Shown here: positions 39,624 through 50,054 of the stretch, piece after piece
How positions within the stretch are numbered: the first letter of the stretch is position 1
Layout: every line of letters starts with the position of its first letter
DNA from: an uncultured Trueperaceae bacterium
GTDB taxonomy: Bacteria; Deinococcota; Deinococci; Deinococcales; Trueperaceae
Reading direction: 5' to 3'
DNA: 50,602 nt
NCBI GenBank assembly: GCA_937907415.1
Contig: CALCHY010000037.1
Span: 1-50,602, forward strand
The notes under the pieces: model-generated
Told to the model about the DNA's origin: nothing
What the model saw: the letters and a program-made list of their open reading frames with translations, nothing else
Database searches by the model: none
Made by a program: the position numbers and the translations under genes

Positions 39624-40817
39624 GTGAGCACCGTCCCTACACTGCGCCTCGCTCCTGGGCTGGAATCTGCGCTGCGCTCCGGGCACCCTTGGGTGTACAG
39701 GAATCACCTCCCGGACCACGCGCTGCGGGGCAGCGAATGGGTGCGGGTCGAGGCAGGCAGGGCGGCGGCCTACGGTGTTTACGACGCCAACGGCGCCATC
39801 GGCGTCAGGCTCTTCGGGTCAGAACTGCCGACGGCAGCCACCATCGCGAGTCGCGTCGCAGACGCCATCCAATTGCGCGCGCACCTGCCGGCGGCAGGCA
39901 ACGACGCTTACCGCGTGCTGCACGGCGAAGGCGACTACCTTCCTGGCATCGTGTGCGACCGTTACGGGCGCTACGCCGTTATGAAACGCTACGCCTCGTC
40001 CCTAGACAGGCTCCTCCCCCAAGTCGCCAAGGAGGTGGGCACGCGGCTCAAGCTCAAGGGCGTCGTCTTGCGCGGCGAGTTGGCCGACGAGGAAGAAGCG
40101 CAAGCGGGCGAAGCAGGCAGGCAGAGCGAGGGACTGACGGCCCTGTGGGGCGAGCTACCGCCACCCGAGCTGACGGTCACCGAGAACCACCTGCGCTTCG
40201 TCGCGGACCCGTGGCGCGGCCAGAAGACGGGCATGTTCCTCGATCAGCGCGATAACCGCCAGCTCGTGCGGCAGTTAGCAGCGGGCAAGCGCGTGCTCAA
40301 CCTCTTCGCCTATCAAGGCGGGTTCAGCGTCTACGCGCTCGCGGGCGGCGCGCAGTCCGTCGTCAGCGTCGATCAGGCGCGCGCCGCCCTCGAGGCGGCG
40401 GAGGAGAACGTCAGCCTCAACGGTCCGTTCGCGGGCAGTCACAGCGCGTTGGCTACCGACATCTTCGCGTCCCTGCCGGTATGGGCGGAAGCGGAACCGC
40501 GTTACGACCTCGTCATCCTCGATCCGCCATCGTTGGCTAACAGCGCGCTGCAACGTAGGCGCGCGCAACGCGCGTACCTCAAGCTGAACCGCGACGCCTT
40601 CCGCCTCGTCAGCCCGGGCGGGCTGCTGGTAACGGCCTCGTGCACGGCTCAAGTGGCACCGGACGCCTTCAAGGAAGTCGTGGCGGAGGCGGCGCTGGCC
40701 GCCAACGTGCGGGCGCAGGTCGTGGCCGAGAACGGTCACGCAAGCGATCACCCGGTGCCGCTCTCGTTCCCTGAGGGGCGTTACTTGAAGTTCATGGTGC
40801 TGCGCGTGTTGGCCTGA
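39624..40817 (+). CDS. RlmI-like 23S rRNA (cytosine-C5) methyltransferase
   Basis: The 397-residue protein has an N-terminal PUA domain (RLAPGLESALRSGHPWVYRNHL), the linking EEA-fold, and a Rossmann methyltransferase with motif I LNLFAYQGGFSVYAL, LDPPS and the catalytic-Cys region TASCTAQV. RlmI-type enzymes methylate C1962 of 23S rRNA; in Thermus a relative modifies a nearby site. It contains an acidic insert near residue 153-170 (DEEEAQAGEAGRQSEG). Translation begins at a GTG behind GGAGGCGAGG. Its 3' end overlaps the convergent lipase gene by 37 bases. Confidence 0.9.
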   Translation: MSTVPTLRLAPGLESALRSGHPWVYRNHLPDHALRGSEWVRVEAGRAAAYGVYDANGAIGVRLFGSELPTAATIASRVADAIQLRAHLPAAGNDAYRVLHGEGDYLPGIVCDRYGRYAVMKRYASSLDRLLPQVAKEVGTRLKLKGVVLRGELADEEEAQAGEAGRQSEGLTALWGELPPPELTVTENHLRFVADPWRGQKTGMFLDQRDNRQLVRQLAAGKRVLNLFAYQGGFSVYALAGGAQSVVSVDQARAALEAAEENVSLNGPFAGSHSALATDIFASLPVWAEAEPRYDLVILDPPSLANSALQRRRAQRAYLKLNRDAFRLVSPGGLLVTASCTAQVAPDAFKEVVAEAALAANVRAQVVAENGHASDHPVPLSFPEGRYLKFMVLRVLA

Positions 40818-41641
40818 AGCCACTCGACCAGCAGGCGCTTGAACTCTTGCGGCGTGCCCGTGGCGGGGTCGTCGTGGTGCAACTCGTGATAACCGCCGGG
40901 AAGCTCTGCGAGGTGGACGAGCGGGTTGGCCGCCGCCAGCTCGCGGGCGCCGGCAGGGTCGGCGATACCGTCAGCGCTACCCACGATCACGAGCGTTGGG
41001 ATGCTGAGATCGGCCGCGCGGCCGCGTAAGTAACTGCCCTGCTCGAGCATGGTGTGCCCGGCGTTGGCGCGCACGCCCCCATGGTAGACGAGGGGGTCGT
41101 TGCGGTAACGCTCTACCTCCGCCTGCTCGCGCGAGATGAGCGCGGGATCGAGGGCCGCGACGGGCAGGTTGGGGGCCAGTCGAGAGATCACGCCGGCCAG
41201 GCGGTTAAGGAGCGCGGAGCGCTGCACTGCGTCCTTGAGGAACGGCGAGGACAACGCTAGCGCCGTCACGTCGTTCGGGTGCTCAAGCGTGTAACGCAAC
41301 GCGATGGCGCCCCCCATCGAGTGACCGAAGAGCAGTGCGGGCAGCTCTGGATCGGTGGCGCGCGCCAGCCTGAAGAGCTCGTGAAGGTCGGAGATCAGCG
41401 GCGCGAAGCTTGGCACGCTGCCGCGCACGCCAGGGCTCTCGCCGTGACCGCGCAAGTCGAGAGCGAACACGTCACAGCCGGCTTCCTGCGCGGCGCGCGC
41501 CAGGCCAGCGTGGCGCGTGGCGTGCTCCCCGTAGCCGTGAACGATGATCAACGCGCCGACCGGATGCTCAACCGGCCAACGGTAGAGCGCGAGCTTGACG
41601 CCGTCGCTGGCCGTGAGGGTCGTCCGGGTCGGCATCGTCAT
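40781..41641 (-). CDS. Monoacylglycerol-lipase-like alpha/beta hydrolase
   Basis: The 286-residue cytosolic hydrolase has oxyanion-loop IIVHGYGEHATRH, FALDLRGHGESPG, nucleophile LFGHSMGGAIAL and a terminal His in LPGGYHELHHD. The acid position lies in VGSADGIADP. It is a lysophospholipase / monoglyceride lipase type by motif. It starts 3 bases before the end of the purC-purS gene, and continues the purB operon. The ATG at 41641 is preferred over an ATG two codons later. Confidence 0.9.
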   Translation of the reverse strand: MTMPTRTTLTASDGVKLALYRWPVEHPVGALIIVHGYGEHATRHAGLARAAQEAGCDVFALDLRGHGESPGVRGSVPSFAPLISDLHELFRLARATDPELPALLFGHSMGGAIALRYTLEHPNDVTALALSSPFLKDAVQRSALLNRLAGVISRLAPNLPVAALDPALISREQAEVERYRNDPLVYHGGVRANAGHTMLEQGSYLRGRAADLSIPTLVIVGSADGIADPAGARELAAANPLVHLAELPGGYHELHHDDPATGTPQEFKRLLVEWLQANTRSTMNFK

Positions 41642-41643
41642 CG

Positions 41644-42732
41644 TCAGTCTTCGTCCGCGAGGAGCACTACGTTCACGTCCTCCATGACGGGGTTGGAGAG
41701 CAGGTCGGCAGCTAGCTCCTTCACCTGTCGCATGACCGCGTTCGGCGCGCCCGTGACGTCTAGGAGGATGCGCTTGCCGACGCGCACGTTCTTCACGTTC
41801 TCGTGACCCAAGCGGTTGAGGGTCGCCTCCACCGCGCGGCCCTGCGGGTCGAGGATGGAGCGCTTGAGCATGACGTCGACCTCGGCACGTAACGCGGAGG
41901 TGCCAACCTGGTCATGCTCGTGGTCCTGGTCGTGGTCGTGGTCCACGGTCTGCCACGCCCCCTGCTCGTGCGCGGCGGCCTCGAGGTGGCCGCTCACGAT
42001 GGCGTCGTCTTGCTCCGTCAGTTGCGTGACGCGCCTAGCGACCTCCTGGTACGCCTCCTCCACCCCGCCGAGGTCGCGCCGGAAACGGTCCTTGTCTAGC
42101 TTCTCACCGGTAACTAAGTCCCACAGGCGGCAAGTGTCGGGGCTAATCTCGTCAGCCAATAGGACGTTGCCGTCCTCGTCGATGCCGAACTCGAGCTTGA
42201 AGTCGACGAGGTCGAGGCCGCGCGCCGCGAAGAACGGCTTGAGGAGCTCGTTGATCTCGGCGGTCAACTCGAACATCTCCTCTAGTACCTCCGGCGCGAC
42301 CACGCCAAGCGCGACGGCCGCCGCGTCATTGATGGGTGGGTCGCCAAGGGCGTCGTTCTTGAGGCACCACTCCACCACGACGGGCATGAGCTCGCCGCCC
42401 TCTGGCACGCCGTAGCGTTGCGCGAACGAGCCGGCAGCGCGGTTGCGCACGACGACCTCGAGAGGCACGATGGCCACGGCCGTCACCAACTGCTCGCCAG
42501 GCGCAACCAACGACACGAGGTGAGTTGGAATGCCTGCCTTGGCTAGGAACGCGAAGATGTGCGCCGACACCTCGGCGTTGATCACGCCCTTGCCAGCCAC
42601 GGTCCCGCGCTTCTGGGCGTTGAAAGCCGTGGCGTCGTCCTTGTACTCGACGAGGTAGAGGCTCGGGTCGGTGGTGGCGAAGACCTTCTTGGCCTTGCCC
42701 TCGTAGCGCAGTTCAGTGCGTTGTGGGCTCAC
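41644..42732 (-). CDS. purC: Fusion of SAICAR synthetase (PurC) and FGAM synthase subunit PurS
   Basis: Residues 5-240 are a complete Pur[74 protein letters not shown] and [10 protein letters not shown]. Residues 281-362 are a complete Pur[38 protein letters not shown] and [14 protein letters not shown]. Residues 246-279 are a linker, with the His/Asp-rich run [12 protein letters not shown] at 264-275. PurC makes SAICAR in step 8 and PurS is part of the FGAM synthase of step 4, so steps four apart are joined. No stop or frameshift separates the halves. Starts at a GTG 20 bases after purB. purQ and purL are not here. Confidence 0.95.
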   Translation of the reverse strand: MSPQRTELRYEGKAKKVFATTDPSLYLVEYKDDATAFNAQKRGTVAGKGVINAEVSAHIFAFLAKAGIPTHLVSLVAPGEQLVTAVAIVPLEVVVRNRAAGSFAQRYGVPEGGELMPVVVEWCLKNDALGDPPINDAAAVALGVVAPEVLEEMFELTAEINELLKPFFAARGLDLVDFKLEFGIDEDGNVLLADEISPDTCRLWDLVTGEKLDKDRFRRDLGGVEEAYQEVARRVTQLTEQDDAIVSGHLEAAAHEQGAWQTVDHDHDQDHEHDQVGTSALRAEVDVMLKRSILDPQGRAVEATLNRLGHENVKNVRVGKRILLDVTGAPNAVMRQVKELAADLLSNPVMEDVNVVLLADED

Positions 42733-42752
42733 GCCAGGATGATATCAGGCGC

Positions 42753-44057
42753 TCACAGGCCGTTGCGGGCGAAGATGTCATCCACGAAGCGCAGGTACCA
42801 GTCGGGGCTGAACGCCTTGCTCAGCTCGGCGGCGCTTAACGGCATGTCTGGTTCGGCGGCGAGCAGGGCTTGCAGGTGCTCGCCAGACTCCCAGCAGCGC
42901 AAGCTGGCGCGCTGCACGACACCGTACGCCGCCTCGCGGCTCATACCTGCCTCGATGAGGAGGTGAAGCACTCGCTGCGAGTAAACGAGGCCATTGAGGG
43001 CATCGAGGTTCTCGGCCATGCGCTCCTCGTAGACCACGAGTCCGTCCAGCACACCGCTCAAGCGTCTCAGGGCGTAAACGGCCAGCGTCGTCGTGTCTGG
43101 GAGGATCACGCGTTCTGCTGCCGAGTGACTGATGTCGCGCTCGTGCCATAAAGCCACGTTCTCGAGCGCCGCCTGCAAGTTGGAGCGCATGATCCGCGCG
43201 ACGCCAGTAAGGTTCTCGCTGGCGATGGGGTTCTTCTTGTGAGGCATCGAAGACGAACCCGTCTGCCCGACCGTGAAGCCTTCTTGCGCTTCGCGCACCT
43301 CAGTGCGCTGCAAGTGCCTGATCTCGATGGCAACGCGTTCGATGCTCGTGCCAAGGATAGCGAGGGCCGCCATGACCTCGGCGTGCCTGTCGCGCGCCAC
43401 CGTCTGGTTCGTGATGGGGTCTGGCGTGAGGCCGAGCGCCTCCGCGACCGCGATCTCGACTGCCGGCGGGACGTGCGCGTATGTTCCAACCGAGCCGGAG
43501 AGCATCACCACGCTCACCGCTTCCTTGGCGCGCTCGAGCCTCGCCTCGTCGCGCTCGAAGGCCGCCGCGAAGTTGAGGAACTTGAGCCCGAACGTCATCG
43601 GCTCAGCGTGAATGCCGTGGGTGCGACCGATGCACGGCAAGTGGCGGTAGCGCTGCGCGAGTGCCCGCAGCTTGTGCTTGACCTCACTAGTGGCCTCGAG
43701 GATGGTGGACAGCGCCTTGGTAAGCACGATGTTCTGCGCCGTGTCGACCACGTCCGTGCTCGTCAACCCGTAGTGGACGTAACGCGCGCCGTCACCGAGC
43801 CGCTCGCTTAGGGCGCGGGTGAACGCCACGATGTCGTGGCGCGTCTCCGCCTCGATGGTCGCCACGCGCTCGGCGAACGCGTCGTCGAGCGGGTTGGCTT
43901 CCGCCGCACGGCGCAACGCGGCCGCGGTCCCGGCAGGCACCTCGCCTAGGTCCTCCCACGCTGCGGTCGCGGCGAGCTCCACTTCCAACCAGGTCCGGTA
44001 GCGCTCCGCCTCGCTCCACAGGCGCCGCATGTCTGGGGTGCTGTAGCGTTCTAGCAT
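42753..44057 (-). CDS. purB: Adenylosuccinate lyase
   Basis: The 434-residue protein has the lyase signature GSSSMPHKKNPIASENL, the THGIHAEPMTFGLKF loop with catalytic His, and TSTDVVDTAQNIV. It cleaves SAICAR to AICAR and adenylosuccinate to AMP. The next gene makes its SAICAR substrate, so product and substrate steps are paired. The frame opens at 44075, but MLERYSTPDMRRLW from 44057 is the family start. TAGTTT, 8 bases before this codon, is a plausible leaderless box. It is divergent from gyrA. Confidence 0.96.
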   Translation of the reverse strand: MLERYSTPDMRRLWSEAERYRTWLEVELAATAAWEDLGEVPAGTAAALRRAAEANPLDDAFAERVATIEAETRHDIVAFTRALSERLGDGARYVHYGLTSTDVVDTAQNIVLTKALSTILEATSEVKHKLRALAQRYRHLPCIGRTHGIHAEPMTFGLKFLNFAAAFERDEARLERAKEAVSVVMLSGSVGTYAHVPPAVEIAVAEALGLTPDPITNQTVARDRHAEVMAALAILGTSIERVAIEIRHLQRTEVREAQEGFTVGQTGSSSMPHKKNPIASENLTGVARIMRSNLQAALENVALWHERDISHSAAERVILPDTTTLAVYALRRLSGVLDGLVVYEERMAENLDALNGLVYSQRVLHLLIEAGMSREAAYGVVQRASLRCWESGEHLQALLAAEPDMPLSAAELSKAFSPDWYLRFVDDIFARNGL

Positions 44058-44065
44058 CTCGTAGC

Positions 44066-44071
44066 AAACTA
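44066..44071 (-). promoter_or_regulatory. Possible leaderless -10 box of purB
   Basis: TAGTTT on the minus strand ends 8 bases before the ATG at 44057, a slightly longer gap than elsewhere. Confidence 0.35.
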
Positions 44072-44129
44072 ACACGGGCCCAGCAGCGGACCTGACCGCC
44101 GTCCGCTTCGTCGTTCGGGTCGGCGCAAG

Positions 44130-44138
44130 TGGTAGAAT
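44130..44138 (+). promoter_or_regulatory. Extended -10 promoter of gyrA
   Basis: TGG-TAGAAT lies 132 bases before the gyrA start, giving a leader of about 125 bases. Within it CTGCTGGC (44193-44200) can pair with GCCAGCAG (44248-44255), just before the ribosome site GGAGGT. It is the longest leader in the window. The 213-base gap to purB holds nothing else that I recognise. Confidence 0.5.
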
Positions 44139-44270
44139 CGTCTGTCAGGCCGCCTACCGGCGCGCGGCCCCAAGTAACCTCCTACCGCAACTCTGCTGGC
44201 CCAAGCTCACCCTGGTCAGTACGCGCGTTGGACGTGCCGTGGGGCCAGCCAGCAGGCAACGGAGGTCACG

Positions 44271-46715
<2,445 letters not shown>

Positions 46716-46724
46716 GCAGCCGGC

Positions 46725-46752
46725 GCGCCGTTGGCCACCACGGCAACGGCGC
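46725..46752 (+). terminator. Hairpin after gyrA
   Basis: GCGCCGTTG (46725-46733) pairs with CAACGGCGC (46744-46752), extended by two pairs past a one-base bulge. It starts 10 bases after the gyrA stop. No T run follows. Confidence 0.5.
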
Positions 46753-46778
46753 ATGCCGCTAGTAGACGGACACCTTGG

Positions 46779-46784
46779 TAGTAT
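46779..46784 (+). promoter_or_regulatory. Leaderless extended -10 box of the nucleoside hydrolase gene
   Basis: TGG-TAGTAT (46776-46784) ends 6 bases before the GTG at 46791. Confidence 0.55.
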
Positions 46785-46790
46785 GCCGGG

Positions 46791-47717
46791 GTGTCCGTTC
46801 CCATCTGGCTGGACTGCGATCCTGGTCACGACGACGCCTTGGCCATCTTCCTGGCGGCGCAACGCTCGAACCTCGTCGGCATCAGCGTCGTTAGCGGCAA
46901 CGCCCCCCTCACCTCGACGCTACGCAACGGCCTGGTTACGTGCCAGGTAGCCGACCTACCGACCCCGCTATACGTCGGCGCGGCCAAGCCCCTGCTGCGG
47001 GCTGCGAAGCACGCTGAGTACATCCACGGCAAGACCGGGCTGGACGGGCCCGTCATCCCGCCACTCACCCGCACCGCAGAGAAGCTACCCGCCGTTCAGG
47101 CGCTGTTGCAGGCCGCTGAGAAGCACGACGACCTGTGGCTGGTGGCTATCGGACCCCTCACCAACGTCGCCACCGCGCTACTCCTCGAACCGCAACTAGC
47201 TAAGCGCCTCAAGGGCATCAGCATCATGGGTGGCGCATTCGGGCCCGGCAACGTCACCGCCGCCGCCGAGTTCAACATCTGGGCCGACCCGGAGGCAGCA
47301 GCGATCGTGTTCGAGTCGGGCGCCAACATCGTGCTTGCCGGCCTGGACCTCACGCATCAGTTCATGATGGAGCGCCAGCGCATAGCGCAGATCAGGGCGT
47401 TGGGCACGCGCACGGCCAGGTTCTCGGCTGACCTGCTCGACCACTTCGCTTCCGCTTACGCCCAGGCGTACGGCGGCGCGCCGCAGGGACCGTTGCACGA
47501 CCCGTGCTCCGTGTTGGCCGTCACCGACCCTCACCTGTTCAAGTCTGAGCGGCGACACGTGGCAGTCGAGTGCGCCGGCGAGCTCACGCGCGGCATGACC
47601 GTGATCGACCGCCGCACGGGCGGCCGCGTCCAGCCACCGAACACGACGCTCCTCACGACCATCGACGACGGGGCCGCCTTCCAGGTCCTGATGGACGCGT
47701 TGGGGGCCTCGCAGTGA
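46791..47717 (+). CDS. Inosine-uridine preferring nucleoside hydrolase
   Basis: The 308-residue protein has the calcium-binding start WLDCDPGHDDALA (D8, D10, D14, D15), AIGPLTNVATALL, MGGAFGPGNVTAAAEFNIWADPEAA and HDPCSVLAV. It hydrolyses ribonucleosides to base and ribose. The active site is intact. Translation begins at a GTG, supported by the -10 box. Its stop codon is overlapped by the GTG start of the ftsE-like gene, so the two are coupled. Confidence 0.93.
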   Translation: MSVPIWLDCDPGHDDALAIFLAAQRSNLVGISVVSGNAPLTSTLRNGLVTCQVADLPTPLYVGAAKPLLRAAKHAEYIHGKTGLDGPVIPPLTRTAEKLPAVQALLQAAEKHDDLWLVAIGPLTNVATALLLEPQLAKRLKGISIMGGAFGPGNVTAAAEFNIWADPEAAAIVFESGANIVLAGLDLTHQFMMERQRIAQIRALGTRTARFSADLLDHFASAYAQAYGGAPQGPLHDPCSVLAVTDPHLFKSERRHVAVECAGELTRGMTVIDRRTGGRVQPPNTTLLTTIDDGAAFQVLMDALGASQ

Positions 47718-48451
47718 GGTCGGCTCCTGGTGAGCGGCAGCGGACTGCGGCGCAACCGCAGCGCTCGGCCATGATCGAGTTCCGTCACGTCACCAAGACC
47801 TACCCCCGCACCCATACGCACGCCCTCAAGGACGTCGACTTCCACATCGCCAAGGGCGAGTTCGTCTACGTGACGGGGCATTCCGGTGCTGGAAAGTCGA
47901 CGCTGCTCTCGCTCATGCTGAGGCGCATCGTGGCGACCGAAGGCAGCGTTTCCGTCGGCGGGCAGGACGTGGCGCGCCTCCCGGAGTCGCGCTTGCCTCA
48001 CCTCAGGCGCAGCATCGGCATGATCTTCCAGGACCACCGCCTGCTCGGCAGACTCTCCGCCCTCGAGAACCTAACGTTCGCGCTACGGGCCGTTGCCGCT
48101 CGGGGCAACCACGAGCAGCGCGCCATGAACGTACTGCGGCAGGTAGGGCTGGCTCACAAGCGCAAGGCCTACCCGATCGAGTTGAGCTTGGGTGAGCAGC
48201 AGCGCGTGGCCATAGCGCGGGCCATGGTAACGGACGCGCCCCTGTTGCTGGCGGACGAACCCACCGGCAACCTCGACCCTGACACGGCTCTCGAGATCAT
48301 GGAGTTGCTCGACGACATCAACCTGCGCGGCACGACCATCTTGCTCGCCACCCACGCGCGCGACCTAGTCGATAGTTACAAGCACCGGACGCTCGTGCTG
48401 CGCAACGGTGAACTCGTACGCGACGATGCACGCGGCGGCTACTCCCTGTGA
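47714..48451 (+). CDS. ftsE: FtsE-like cell-division ABC ATPase
   Basis: The protein has the FtsE start IEFRHVTKTYPR, Walker A GHSGAGKST, Q-loop MIFQDHRLL, Walker B LLLADEPTGNLD and switch ATHA. The signature reads LSLGEQQRVAIARA, with Leu in place of the first signature Gly. FtsE works with FtsX to activate cell-wall hydrolases at the division septum. No ftsX follows; the next gene is on the other strand. I placed the start at a GTG overlapping the nucleoside hydrolase stop (GTGA) behind GGGGG, which adds 19 Arg-rich residues. The ATG at 47771 is the alternative, giving 226 residues; it has no ribosome site. A different ABC role cannot be ruled out. Confidence 0.82.
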   Translation: MRSAPGERQRTAAQPQRSAMIEFRHVTKTYPRTHTHALKDVDFHIAKGEFVYVTGHSGAGKSTLLSLMLRRIVATEGSVSVGGQDVARLPESRLPHLRRSIGMIFQDHRLLGRLSALENLTFALRAVAARGNHEQRAMNVLRQVGLAHKRKAYPIELSLGEQQRVAIARAMVTDAPLLLADEPTGNLDPDTALEIMELLDDINLRGTTILLATHARDLVDSYKHRTLVLRNGELVRDDARGGYSL

Positions 48452-48458
48452 CTGCTGC

Positions 48459-49208
48459 CTAGAGCTGCATGACGCTTAGGTCGAGGCGATCGTCGTCGAG
48501 CAGCAGTTCTAGGAACTGCAACTTACCGAGAGCGTCTATCATCGCGAAACAGTTGTCGCGGTCGACGTAGACGCCCTCCTTCATGACGGTGTGACCGTAG
48601 ACCCCGAAGCGGTGCCCTGCCTGTATGACGAGTTCGGGCTTGTTGTACCACCACGTTTTCGTGTCTGGATCGTGATAGAAGAAATCGTCGAAGACCTGCA
48701 TGCCTGGTAGTGGGCCAGCGTGAGCGAACTGCACCCCGTGGTAAACGACCTCGCGGGGCATGCTCGCGAACCACTCGCGCAGGTCGTCAGGCAGCTCGAC
48801 GCCGCCCTTCGTCGGGTCGAACTCCACGTGACGCATGCCTCCACGCGTCGTCAACTCGTAGCGGTGATCGCTTGCTGCCTCGTCGTGGTTACCTAGGATC
48901 ACCGTCACGTTGCCGTTGCTCTGGTCGACGTAGCGCTTGAAGCGGTACAGCTCCCTGATCTGCGCCTTGGCCGCGCGCCGCAAGTGATCTACGTCGTTGG
49001 TGTCGTAAGGTTCCGCCCCTACGGCGTTGGCGTAGTCCCGCGGTTCCTTGAAGTGCACGAGGTCGCCTACACACACGACGCGGTAGCGCCCGTCCACCAC
49101 CGCCTGCGTTGGTTCGAGCGTGGCGGTGGCCGCGGCGGCGGCCTTGAGGACGCGCCACAACTCCGGCCACTGGCCGTGCACGTCTCCAACGGCGATCACC
49201 TTGATCAC
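48459..49208 (-). CDS. PPP-type metallophosphoesterase
   Basis: The 249-residue protein has the bacterial PPP/calcineurin motifs GDVHGQW, VGDLVHF, LGNHDE, FAHAGP and GHT. All usual metal ligands are present, in contrast to the other metallophosphoesterase at 16.7 kb. It may be a protein phosphatase or a nucleotide phosphatase such as an Ap4A hydrolase. It starts at a GTG with GGAGGG upstream, 22 bases after the DdrA-like gene, so the two likely form an operon. It is convergent with ftsE. Confidence 0.85.
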   Translation of the reverse strand: MIKVIAVGDVHGQWPELWRVLKAAAAATATLEPTQAVVDGRYRVVCVGDLVHFKEPRDYANAVGAEPYDTNDVDHLRRAAKAQIRELYRFKRYVDQSNGNVTVILGNHDEAASDHRYELTTRGGMRHVEFDPTKGGVELPDDLREWFASMPREVVYHGVQFAHAGPLPGMQVFDDFFYHDPDTKTWWYNKPELVIQAGHRFGVYGHTVMKEGVYVDRDNCFAMIDALGKLQFLELLLDDDRLDLSVMQL

Positions 49209-49230
49209 GCGGCCCTCCGGTCGCCGTGCA

Positions 49231-49956
49231 TCACGTTGACTCTGCGCCGCTATTCATCAGTAACGACCGCAAGCGGCCGTACAGTTCGCGAGACTCCTCC
49301 GCCGTGCGGCCGTAGCCGTTGTACCTGACAACTAGCCGTGCGGCCTCCTTGCCCATGCCCTCGTCCTTGAGGCGCTCGAGCAAGCGCTCGATGACCTCAT
49401 GTCCGGCGTTCGTGGCCGTGACGGCAGGAGTTGCCACTGCGACGTCGTTCATCGGGGCAACGGGCGCCGCTAGGGCGGGCGCGCCTTGCGTGCTTGGCGC
49501 CCTCGTCACAGGCCGCATGGCTGGCTCAGGCGCCTCTGCCTCTCGCGCGACTGGCTCCGGTAAGTAGAGCGGCTCGCCCGCTTCGGGGTCGAACTCGACC
49601 CAGTAACTCTCGTCCTCCGCGGCGAACGGCAAGCCTAGGCCGAACATGGCGGCGCAGTTGGCGAGCGCGAGGTCCGCGGCTTGCGGCGCCGGCGCAGGAC
49701 CGACCTTGACGACGGCGGCGCGCGTGGTGCCGAGCAGGCTCAAGTTGGCCACGAGCGCGTCGCTACCCAGTGGCGCCAGATCGAACGACCAACCGCCCTT
49801 GCCGCACACGGAGTCGAAGCGCAGCATGAGCGCCTCCGGGGCCGCGTATGGGCGCATGCGTACTCTGCCGCCTCCAGGCTCGGCCTCAACGGCGCACCAC
49901 CTCAAGGCAGCGGGGGCCAGCACCTCGATAAGTCTGGCGGCGTCTTCGACCTGCAC
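49231..49956 (-). CDS. Rad52/DdrA-like DNA end-protection protein (probable)
   Basis: The 241-residue protein has a domain at residues 1-130 that resembles the Rad52/DdrA fold: YAAPEALMLRFDSVCGKGGWSFDLAPLG, LVANLSLLGTTRAAVVKVG, then ALANCAAMFGLGLPF and YWVEFD. This matches the Rad52 pattern of recombination-mediator proteins, where DdrA of Deinococcus protects DNA 3' ends after damage. A Pro/Ala/Val linker (130-185) and a helical tail (VIERLLERLKDEGMGKEAARLVV) follow. Translation starts at a GTG, supported by TATAGT 6 bases before it. Recognition is by pattern only. Confidence 0.6.
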   Translation of the reverse strand: MQVEDAARLIEVLAPAALRWCAVEAEPGGGRVRMRPYAAPEALMLRFDSVCGKGGWSFDLAPLGSDALVANLSLLGTTRAAVVKVGPAPAPQAADLALANCAAMFGLGLPFAAEDESYWVEFDPEAGEPLYLPEPVAREAEAPEPAMRPVTRAPSTQGAPALAAPVAPMNDVAVATPAVTATNAGHEVIERLLERLKDEGMGKEAARLVVRYNGYGRTAEESRELYGRLRSLLMNSGAEST

Positions 49957-49962
49957 GCCGAC

Positions 49963-49968
49963 ACTATA
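49963..49968 (-). promoter_or_regulatory. Leaderless extended -10 box of the DdrA-like gene
   Basis: TGC-TATAGT on the minus strand (49963-49971) ends 6 bases before the GTG at 49956. Confidence 0.6.
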
Positions 49969-50042
49969 GCAGCGTCCCTATCGCGGGCAAGGCGAAGGAA
50001 ACCACGCCCGACAAGCGCCTGGGGAACGCGCACGGCGTGCGG

Positions 50043-50048
50043 TAATGT
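50043..50048 (+). promoter_or_regulatory. Leaderless -10 box of the last, partial gene
   Basis: TAATGT ends 6 bases before the ATG at 50055. It is divergent from the DdrA-like promoter 74 bases away. Confidence 0.5.
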
Positions 50049-50054
50049 GAGCGC

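Noticed and set aside
41896..41997. Possible frameshift or pseudogene at the PurC-PurS junction
   Set aside because: Both halves are complete and in the same frame, without stop, and the linker is a clean low-complexity region.
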